Part shown: piece by piece, positions 1-5,469 of the stretch
Position numbering within the stretch: position 1 is the first letter of the stretch
Layout: the number at the start of each line of letters is the position of its first letter
From: Ruminococcaceae bacterium UBA6857
Lineage (GTDB): Bacteria > Bacillota > Clostridia > Oscillospirales > Acutalibacteraceae
DNA: 10,239 nucleotides
Assembly (NCBI GenBank): GCA_002451715.1
Contig: DKDD01000100.1
Location: 1 to 10,239, forward strand
Direction of reading: 5' to 3'
Position numbers and translations under genes: made by a program
The notes under the pieces: model-generated
What the model was told of the DNA's origin: nothing
What the model saw: the letters and a program-made list of their open reading frames with translations, nothing else
The model's database searches: none

Positions 1-43
1 GGAGCCAAGAAAAGTTGTGCCGATTAAGTTATGTTCTGCAAAC

Positions 44-77
44 AAAAAAGAAAAACGGGCGCCTTGGGCGACGCCGG
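44..77 (-). terminator. Possible second terminator downstream of tadA
   Basis: Read on the minus strand, a GC-rich imperfect hairpin forms between about 77 and 56. Its core is a CGCC/GGCG stem with a CAA loop, and further G-C pairs form after single-base bulges. It is followed directly by a T-rich run (TTTTTCTTTTTT, 55-44). Hairpin plus T tract fits an intrinsic terminator. The bulges make the stem less convincing than the one at 91-135. It could back up the tadA terminator or serve a transcript I cannot see. Confidence 0.4.
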
Positions 78-90
78 TAAGAAAAAGACA

Positions 91-135
91 AAACAAAAAC
101 GTTGCAAAGGATAAATGACACCGATGCAACGTTTT
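91..135 (-). terminator. Intrinsic terminator after tadA
   Basis: An 11-bp perfect inverted repeat (AAAACGTTGCA at 96-106 paired with TGCAACGTTTT at 125-135) encloses an 18-nt loop and starts three bases beyond the tadA stop. On the minus strand the stem runs into TTTTTGTTT and more T-rich sequence, as in a Rho-independent terminator. The stem itself ends in four T's in the plus direction, so it may also work for transcripts arriving from the left. Confidence 0.7.
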
Positions 136-137
136 AC

Positions 138-578
138 TTATCTCATTTTTTCAAAAAAATCTGTCAAAACCTTTCGGCAGTCTTTTTCCATGTATCCGCC
201 GATAATTTGAACCTTGTTTTCAAAAGCGGAAAACATTTCTCCGCGGCTTATCACACCGCCGGCCGCTTCGTCGTAAGCACCGAAAACAAGTTTTTTTACC
301 CTTGACATGATGATTGCGCCGCTGCACATTGCACACGGTTCAAGCGTAACATAAAGTTCACAGCCGGAAAGCCGCCAGTCGCCGATGTTTTTCGCTGCGG
401 TATGGAGCGCTTCAAGCTCCGCATGGGCAAGGGGTGTTTTTTCCCGTTCTCTTCGGTTGCGGCCCTCGCCGATAACCTTCTTGTTTTTGACAACGACCGC
501 ACCGACCGGAATTTCTCCCTCTTTTGCCGCTTCGTTTGCAAGCGCAAGAGCCCTTTCCATATATATACGTTCTTCCAA
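138..578 (-). CDS. tadA: tRNA-specific adenosine deaminase TadA
   Basis: This enzyme converts adenosine to inosine at the wobble position (A34) of tRNA-Arg(ACG) in the cytosol. The 146-aa product has the usual length and the full cytidine/deoxycytidylate deaminase zinc signature: H52-A-E54 in the context LAHAELEAL, where E54 is the proton shuttle, and P81-C82-A-M-C85 for zinc binding. The start is a TTG at 578. It keeps the family's typical N-terminal pattern (Y-M-x-x-A-L at residues 6-11), and an AAAGGA lies upstream. The ATG at residue 7 (560) is an alternative with its own GGAAG but would trim that conserved start. The gene is last in a four-gene minus-strand set, 18 nt after the CPBP gene, and is followed by terminators. 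Free deaminases such as guanine or cytosine deaminase share the motif, but overall sequence and length favour TadA. Confidence 0.93.
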   Translation of the reverse strand: MEERIYMERALALANEAAKEGEIPVGAVVVKNKKVIGEGRNRREREKTPLAHAELEALHTAAKNIGDWRLSGCELYVTLEPCAMCSGAIIMSRVKKLVFGAYDEAAGGVISRGEMFSAFENKVQIIGGYMEKDCRKVLTDFFEKMR

Positions 579-596
579 TTTTGTTTTTTCCTTTGC

Positions 597-1616
597 TTAA
601 ACAAGTTTTACATACTGCGCAGTGAAGTAAAGCATAAGCACAATCGCAATAAGCATTGTCGGCGTTGTAAGATAGCATGCAACCTTTGAGCCGGTTGAAA
701 GTTCCGTTCGCGTTTTGAACGACGGCAGTGCGTTTGCTTTTCTAACAAAGATGAAGAAGCACGGAACGGCCGCAAGAATCAGCGCGTATATCATTAAAGA
801 CGCAGCATTGTTAAGCAGTGTTTCGTCAACATTGCCGTTGAGATAGGTAACAATAAGCGAAATTGAATTGTTCAGCCCGTGAATGATAACGGCAGTCCAA
901 AGAGTACCCGTTTTAATACTGAGATAACCAAGCGCAAAACCGACAATTAGCGCAAACGGAGCCTGAATAAGATTGCAGTGCATAAGGCCGAAAACAAGCG
1001 CCGCCATTGCTATTGCAAATCCGTCTCCGAATTTTCGAAGGTTCTGCATAATGTATCCGCGAAAAGCGATTTCTTCAACGAAAGCCGCAAAAACAACAAC
1101 ACGGAAAAACGAAACTATAACGCCGAAAACACCCTGCGGCATCGGAATATCCGGCGAAGAAAGCTCAACACCGAAAGCTTCGACAAAACTTGTCATAACG
1201 TTTGTGACAATGTTCGCAATCATGCAAAATCCGAGTCCCGAAACAATCGCAAGCGGCATTAAACCCTTTGCTTTCGGTTTTTCAAAAGGCAGGCTGTCCC
1301 GCAATCCGGATTGCTTTTCAATAAGTTTTCCGAAAATCATAAACGGCAAAAGCAGCGAAAAGAGCAAAATTATAATGTCTGCGCCGGCTTGGAAAAACGG
1401 TTCGGTTCGATATCTTTCATAAAGTCCGAACATGTTAAGAATCAAAACCGAAATGTTTTGAACAAGAACAAGCGTAAGCACTGCGCAGGAAGCAAAAGTG
1501 CTTTGAAGCCGAAGTTCATGCTTTTCTCTTTTTTTGCGTGCAACCCTCATCGGGTCGGGCATACCGTAATAATTTCCGTTTGGCTGAGGCGGATAAAAAC
1601 CGTTTTGTTCTGTCAT
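597..1616 (-). CDS. CPBP-family intramembrane metalloprotease-like protein
   Basis: This is a 339-aa polytopic membrane protein of the CPBP (Abi/CAAX protease-like) family. The three diagnostic motifs are intact: E181-E182-x-x-x-R186-G, F209-x-x-x-H213, and H246-x-x-x-N250. In the Rce1-type members these residues form the active site within the membrane. A hydrophilic N-terminus rich in Pro, Tyr and Gly (residues 1-25), followed by a basic stretch (27-36), precedes about eight hydrophobic segments beginning near residue 41. The last segments (roughly 271-290 and 313-331) lie after the catalytic motifs. Bacterial members are linked to processing or immunity functions for peptides, but most have no known substrate, and none is suggested here. 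The ATG at 1616 has AAGGAT 11 nt upstream. The gene lies 23 nt after the SDR gene and 18 nt before tadA, so co-transcription is likely. Confidence 0.85.
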   Translation of the reverse strand: MTEQNGFYPPQPNGNYYGMPDPMRVARKKREKHELRLQSTFASCAVLTLVLVQNISVLILNMFGLYERYRTEPFFQAGADIIILLFSLLLPFMIFGKLIEKQSGLRDSLPFEKPKAKGLMPLAIVSGLGFCMIANIVTNVMTSFVEAFGVELSSPDIPMPQGVFGVIVSFFRVVVFAAFVEEIAFRGYIMQNLRKFGDGFAIAMAALVFGLMHCNLIQAPFALIVGFALGYLSIKTGTLWTAVIIHGLNNSISLIVTYLNGNVDETLLNNAASLMIYALILAAVPCFFIFVRKANALPSFKTRTELSTGSKVACYLTTPTMLIAIVLMLYFTAQYVKLV

Positions 1617-1639
1617 GGTTTCATCATATCCTTAAAGTT

Positions 1640-2437
1640 TTATTTGCTGTATATCATTCCGACAATGGCGTTGACCGTTCTTGCAGGAAGAATTTTTGCA
1701 AGAACAGCAAAAATTTTATAGTTTGCGCCGGTTGTCGAAAGCGGTTTCGGGTGCTTTTTCTTTGAAAGTGCAAAAACGGCTTCCGCAATTTTTTTCGGGC
1801 TCATTCCGTTTTGCTCGTCGTGTTCCATTTGTTCAACGCTTCGTTTGATTCTTGAACCGTAAAGCTCTTCGCCACCGGTTTCTTTTTCTCTTTGGGCGGT
1901 GAACGCCGTTTTAACATCGCCCGGCATGAACGCGCAGACACTGATGTTGAACGGACGAAGTTCGTTCGCAAGCGCAAGAGTAAGCGAATTGACCGCACTT
2001 TTCGAAGCGGAGTAAAAAGCCTGGAACGGAAGCGCAAGCGGCGCCGCCATGGAGCTTATATTGATAATTTTTCCGCCGCCGTTTTTTCTCATATATTCGC
2101 AGACGGTTTTGCAGCAAAGAAAACAGCCGAAAAAGTTTACATCAAACTGCTTTTTTGCCTGCGAAAGCGTTGTCAGCTCCGTTGCGCCGGAGATTCCAAA
2201 ACCGGCATTGTTAACAAGAACGTCTATTCTTCCCTCTTTTTCAAAAACGGTTTTGAAAGCGTTTTGAACGTCGGTTTCGTCGGTAACATCGCAGGTGACA
2301 TTGAAAATTCCGTTTTCGTCTTTTCCGTGTCGGCTGAAAGAGTAGACGGTATAATCGTTTTCTTTGAAAAGTTCGGCGCATTCTTTTCCGATTCCGCTGC
2401 TTGCACCGGTTACAACGGCAACTTTTTTGTTGTTCAT
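1640..2437 (-). CDS. Classical short-chain dehydrogenase/reductase
   Basis: This is a 265-aa cytosolic NAD(P)-dependent oxidoreductase of the classical SDR type. It shows the glycine-rich cofactor motif TGASSGIG (residues 10-17), CDV (49-51), NNAG (76-79), the structural Asn N101, the catalytic Ser S129, and Y142-x-x-x-K146, followed by PGDVKT (172-177). S35-R36 after the second beta strand suggests NADP(H) preference, since a basic residue there usually contacts the 2'-phosphate; that is inference. The C-terminal 35 residues are basic and hydrophobic (KKKHPKP near 226-232, then a helix ending at the stop), as in many DltE/DHRS7-like SDRs that associate with membranes. Substrate cannot be told from sequence. 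The start ATG at 2437 has GGAAG 6 nt upstream. It follows the sugar transferase gene by 18 nt, which hints at an envelope or lipid substrate without proving it. Confidence 0.88.
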   Translation of the reverse strand: MNNKKVAVVTGASSGIGKECAELFKENDYTVYSFSRHGKDENGIFNVTCDVTDETDVQNAFKTVFEKEGRIDVLVNNAGFGISGATELTTLSQAKKQFDVNFFGCFLCCKTVCEYMRKNGGGKIINISSMAAPLALPFQAFYSASKSAVNSLTLALANELRPFNISVCAFMPGDVKTAFTAQREKETGGEELYGSRIKRSVEQMEHDEQNGMSPKKIAEAVFALSKKKHPKPLSTTGANYKIFAVLAKILPARTVNAIVGMIYSK

Positions 2438-2455
2438 TTTTTCACTTCCATGTCT

Positions 2456-3832
2456 TTATTCGCTTTTGCTGTCTCTTTCGGCAGTTCTTTTGTCTGCGCT
2501 GATTCCCTCCGTGCTTGACGGAATGAACATGATTTTGAATGTCATAAGAATCAGTCTTAAATCTTCCAAAAGCGATTGATTTGCAATGTACATAAGATCC
2601 ATCTGGAGCTTGTCATAGGGCGGTGTATTATATTTTCCGTAGACCTGCGCATAACCGGTGAGTCCGGCCTTAACCTGAAGTCTGAGCGCAAATTCCGGCG
2701 TATGCTTTTCATATTCCGCGGCAATTTCCGGGCGTTCCGGGCGCGGACCGACAATTGACATTGAGCCGGAAAGAATGTTGAAAATCTGCGGAAGTTCGTC
2801 GAGTCTGAGCATTCGAATGAATTTTCCGACTCTTGTGATTCTGTCGTCCTTGTCGCCGGCAAGGCGGGCAACGCCGTCTTTTTCGGCGTCAACGCGCATA
2901 CTTCTGAATTTTATGATTTCAAAAACTTTTCCGTTTGTTGTCAGTCTTTTCTGTTTATAGAAAATCGGTCCGCCGTCGTCGGCTTTGATTGCAATTGCAA
3001 CGGCAAGAAAAACCGGCGAAAGAACAATGATTCCGACAAGCGAAAGAACAATATCGAAAAGTCGTTTAATCAAAAGATAAACAAGGTTTCCCTCGCTTCG
3101 TTTGCAGCGATAAATAGGAATGTTCATAAGCTGAATTGTTTTTCCGCCTCTGATTATTGTGTCGGAAATTTTCGGTTTAATATATGCAACCTTTCCTTCG
3201 GCAATGCAATACTTTACAACTTCGTTGCGGTAATCGGACGGAACTCCGCAAAGAAAAACGGCGTCTGCGTTTTCAAGAATTTCAAAAAGTTCTTCAAGCG
3301 TTGTTTTTTCGGAATTGAGCGTGCGTATAACGCGAAAACGGCGTTCAAGCTTTCTGATTCCTTTGAGTGAAATATAGGAATCAACATTATTGAAAACAAC
3401 GACCGTTCTTTTGGTTGCGTGGATTTTGTAATAGACAAAGTCCGCGGCAAAAACCCAAAGCACCGCAAAAATCGAAAAGCAAAGGAACATCACTATGAAC
3501 GGAATCAGCGAAACCAAGCGATAGCTCAAAAGCGAAAAGACGATATAGCTCATCGCCTGCAAAAACGCAATCGCAATGATTTGGGAGAAAATCAAATCCG
3601 ACCGCGTTGCCGTTCCGACCTGAAAGCCGCCGAAAACTTTGACGAACGTTATATAAATGAAAACGATCAAAACGGCAAGAAAATAGTTGCCGAACCTAAA
3701 GAACGGTGTCGGAATATTCGGGTTGAAATACTGAATCCAGCAACGGTACATCGACCATGTATAAACCGCAGTTATAAGAATTTTAAACAGATAAAGCACA
3801 AGCTTTTCTTTGACATACTTTTTATTATGCAT
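2456..3832 (-). CDS. Polyprenyl-phosphate sugar-1-phosphate transferase (polyPGT)
   Basis: Such enzymes move a sugar-1-phosphate from a nucleotide sugar to undecaprenyl phosphate, the priming step of exopolysaccharide, capsule or glycan synthesis at the cytoplasmic face of the membrane. The 458-aa protein has the large polyPGT layout. About four membrane helices come first (roughly 11-30, 48-68, 81-102, 107-130). A soluble Rossmann-like module follows (about 141-250), then a further helix (259-282) leading into the bacterial sugar transferase domain. Family motifs are all present: KRLFD (256-260), the KFRSM block (308-312), L-D345-E346-L-P-Q-x-F-N carrying the catalytic Asp-Glu dyad known from PglC, and GPRPERPE (362-369). 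The ATG at 3832 follows GAGGA with 7-nt spacing. It is the first gene of the minus-strand set, but no glycosyltransferase, flippase or polymerase genes lie in this window. The donor sugar is not predictable. Confidence 0.92.
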   Translation of the reverse strand: MHNKKYVKEKLVLYLFKILITAVYTWSMYRCWIQYFNPNIPTPFFRFGNYFLAVLIVFIYITFVKVFGGFQVGTATRSDLIFSQIIAIAFLQAMSYIVFSLLSYRLVSLIPFIVMFLCFSIFAVLWVFAADFVYYKIHATKRTVVVFNNVDSYISLKGIRKLERRFRVIRTLNSEKTTLEELFEILENADAVFLCGVPSDYRNEVVKYCIAEGKVAYIKPKISDTIIRGGKTIQLMNIPIYRCKRSEGNLVYLLIKRLFDIVLSLVGIIVLSPVFLAVAIAIKADDGGPIFYKQKRLTTNGKVFEIIKFRSMRVDAEKDGVARLAGDKDDRITRVGKFIRMLRLDELPQIFNILSGSMSIVGPRPERPEIAAEYEKHTPEFALRLQVKAGLTGYAQVYGKYNTPPYDKLQMDLMYIANQSLLEDLRLILMTFKIMFIPSSTEGISADKRTAERDSKSE

Positions 3833-3856
3833 AAATGATCCTCAAATCAGAAAGAT

Positions 3857-3901
3857 TAAAAAGCAGAAACGCAGTCTGCAATTTCATAATATTGTTTCTG
3901 C
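3857..3901 (-). terminator. Terminator-like hairpin between oxidoreductase and sugar transferase genes
   Basis: An 8-bp perfect stem, GCAGAAAC (3863-3870) with GTTTCTGC (3894-3901), encloses a 23-nt loop holding a small GCA/TGC sub-stem. On the minus strand it is followed by TTTTTAA. It lies 20 nt beyond the oxidoreductase stop and about 25 nt before the sugar transferase start, so it probably ends the oxidoreductase transcript. It could also attenuate read-through into the sugar transferase operon. Confidence 0.55.
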
Positions 3902-3921
3902 CTAATGTTATCCTAAAGGTT

Positions 3922-5238
3922 TTATCTAACCATGAGCGTTGTTGCGGCAAGAACATCGGCCTTCCATTTAAGCACTGCGGCTTCGTCATATTCTTTCGGA
4001 ATTTCTTTATAAACCTTTTTGGCGGCATCACCCTTTGAAAGCGCGCCGGCGGTTCGAAGAAGAACGGGAAGATTTCCGATTCCTTTGACGGCTCTTGAAG
4101 CAACGTCGGCAAACGACATGTTTCCGCCCTGTCCTTTTCCGAAACTGAGATCGCTTTCGGTGATAATTTCCTTGTCAAAAAGGAAGTTAATACCATCGGT
4201 ATCCATGCAGATGAGAATGTTTTTAAGAATATCAATCGCCGCAAAGTTAAGTCCGAAATGAAGAATATAGCGGCGGTTATATTCCCAAAGTGTTTTTGCG
4301 GAGTATTCTTCATTTTTATCGGCAAGAACTGTTTCGGCAAGAATCATTCCCGCACGCATTGAAGCGCAGATTCCCGAACCCGTCATCGGAAGAGTCATAT
4401 ATGCGCTGTCGCCGATTGCGGCATAGCCGTCGCAAACCATCACCGAAAGCGGACGGCGAACCGGAATTTGACCGACCGAACCTCCGCGAAGAACTTTATG
4501 ACCGATCTGCGGGCTAAATTCGCGCATCTTTTCAAGTTCCGCTTCAAGCTGAACCTTTGAAAGCGGAAGCATTTTGCCGATGAGAACATCGACTTCGTCT
4601 TCACCGGTGATTACCCAAGAGATTCCCTTGTCTCCGCCGGGTTTGAGGAAAACTTCATATTTTACGTCCGGATCCTTTGCCGGAGCCTTGTCAAAATATG
4701 CTCTGTAAGCATAGAAACATTCGCCGTAATCATAATCGCGGTCTACGTTGCAGCAAACCGGAAGTCCGCTTCTAATCGGCGAATTGATTCCGGCGGCGTC
4801 AATAACAAGGTCACCGAAAACGTCGCCGTCAAAAGTTTTAAATCCAACAACGCGAAGTCCGTCGGTAATCGGCGCAAGAATTTCCGTGTTGAAAACAAAG
4901 CGAACGCCCTTTTCTTCTGCATTGTCAAGAAGCATTTTATAAAGATACTTTCTTTCAATCATAACCGAACCTTCGCCAGAGGGCTTGACGGTGATTGAAG
5001 ATTTAAGATTCGGGTTATAGAACTTCATGCTGGTTCCGGGCTTATACTGCGATTCGTCCGGCTCCGGAAGCGAACATTCGCGAAAAATCTTTTTTTCAAC
5101 GGAATCTTCCCAGTCATAGCCGAGGTCATCCTTGATTTTTCTTTCATATACGGTAACATCGTAGCCTTTTTCGGCAAGGATTGCTCCGGCAATAAGGCCG
5201 CCATGTCCTGCGCCTGCAATGAGAATTTTTTTACCCAT
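3922..5238 (-). CDS. FAD-dependent oxidoreductase, geranylgeranyl reductase/monooxygenase-like
   Basis: This 438-aa flavoprotein has an N-terminal dinucleotide-binding fold: GAGHGG (residues 9-14) continuing to G18, with E32 at the end of the second strand where it would bind the ADP ribose. It also has D147-A-A-G150 and the second FAD signature G276-D277-S-A followed by M285-T-G-S-G-I. This order is that of the geranylgeranyl reductase/p-hydroxybenzoate hydroxylase superfamily. Members reduce isoprenoid double bonds, hydroxylate aromatics or act on other lipids, and the substrate here is unknown. I set the start at 5238 (ATG GGT AAA AAA) with AAAGGGGA about 10 nt upstream. An in-frame ATG at 5490 would add 84 residues unrelated to the family and would cross this gene's own promoter. 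It is transcribed alone, divergent from the MATE-kinase gene, and ends at a terminator-like hairpin. Confidence 0.82.
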   Translation of the reverse strand: MGKKILIAGAGHGGLIAGAILAEKGYDVTVYERKIKDDLGYDWEDSVEKKIFRECSLPEPDESQYKPGTSMKFYNPNLKSSITVKPSGEGSVMIERKYLYKMLLDNAEEKGVRFVFNTEILAPITDGLRVVGFKTFDGDVFGDLVIDAAGINSPIRSGLPVCCNVDRDYDYGECFYAYRAYFDKAPAKDPDVKYEVFLKPGGDKGISWVITGEDEVDVLIGKMLPLSKVQLEAELEKMREFSPQIGHKVLRGGSVGQIPVRRPLSVMVCDGYAAIGDSAYMTLPMTGSGICASMRAGMILAETVLADKNEEYSAKTLWEYNRRYILHFGLNFAAIDILKNILICMDTDGINFLFDKEIITESDLSFGKGQGGNMSFADVASRAVKGIGNLPVLLRTAGALSKGDAAKKVYKEIPKEYDEAAVLKWKADVLAATTLMVR

Positions 5239-5290
5239 GTTTATATTTTCCCCTTTCAGGTGTTTTATGTTTTTGTTCCGTCGAACTTTG

Positions 5291-5313
5291 TTCAAAAGCT
5301 CAAACGTTTTGAA
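5291..5313 (-). repeat. Inverted repeat in the oxidoreductase leader
   Basis: TTCAAAA (5291-5297) and TTTTGAA (5307-5313) form a 7-bp inverted repeat with a 9-nt spacer, inside the predicted 5' untranslated region of the oxidoreductase (predicted start of transcription near 5330, ATG at 5238). It could be an RNA hairpin or a protein site. A second small palindrome, ATACAGTAT (5326-5334), sits at the predicted transcription start. Both are short and AT-rich, so chance is possible. Confidence 0.3.
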
Positions 5314-5336
5314 TGAAAGCAAACTATACAGTATGT

Positions 5337-5365
5337 ATTCTACCATAAATTGACGAAAATGTAAA
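5337..5365 (-). promoter_or_regulatory. Sigma-A promoter of the oxidoreductase gene
   Basis: On the minus strand TTTACA (-35, 5365-5360) and TAGAAT (-10, 5342-5337) are separated by exactly 17 nt. Each box differs from consensus at one position. Transcription would start near 5330, giving a leader of about 90 nt before the ATG at 5238. Confidence 0.75.
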
Positions 5366-5410
5366 GCTGTGAACAATTTGAAACGGCATTGCTTAATTTT
5401 TAAAAATCTA

Positions 5411-5439
5411 TTGACCGAAAAAAGAACCGATAGTATAAT
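5411..5439 (+). promoter_or_regulatory. Sigma-A promoter of the MATE-kinase gene
   Basis: TTGACC (-35, 5411-5416) and TATAAT (-10, 5434-5439) have a 17-nt spacer, preceded by an A/T-rich stretch (about 5393-5408) that could act as an UP element. The start of transcription would fall near 5446, leaving a leader of about 24 nt with GGGGAG (5456-5461) as ribosome binding site. Confidence 0.82.
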
Positions 5440-5457
5440 TTTCCTATCCTTTTTCGG
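5415..5457. promoter_or_regulatory. Inverted repeats around the MATE-kinase promoter, possible operator
   Basis: CCGAAAAA (5415-5422) is mirrored by TTTTTCGG (5450-5457), and between them GATAG (5429-5433) is mirrored by CTATC (5444-5448). The inner pair straddles the -10 box; the outer pair runs from the -35 edge to the ribosome binding site. The two pairs do not share an exact centre (about 5436 and 5438.5). The left arms lie upstream of the predicted transcript start, so this would act as DNA rather than as an RNA hairpin. Confidence 0.35.
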
Positions 5458-5469
5458 GGAGATGTTGTT

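Noticed and set aside
1..43. Possible SRP RNA end next to tadA
   Set aside because: No conserved SRP RNA core (GGAAGGAAGCA-type loop) is visible in the few bases available. Gene order alone is not enough.
1..118. Open plus-strand frame from the window edge to a stop at 116-118 (about 38 codons)
   Set aside because: It crosses both terminator-like hairpins, is Lys/Arg-rich, and resembles no known protein end, so it is probably a chance frame.
973..1422. 149-aa plus-strand open frame opposite the CPBP gene
   Set aside because: It lies fully antisense to conserved CPBP motifs and its composition mirrors the reverse complement of membrane-protein codons.
1892..2518. 208-aa plus-strand open frame opposite the SDR gene
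   Set aside because: It is the antisense shadow of the SDR and the end of the sugar transferase, with low-complexity Arg/Lys/Phe composition, no recognisable motif and no ribosome binding site.
3419..3838. 139-aa plus-strand open frame opposite the sugar transferase N-terminus
   Set aside because: It is rich in Arg, Asn and Lys as expected of an antisense frame of hydrophobic helices, and no promoter or motif supports it.
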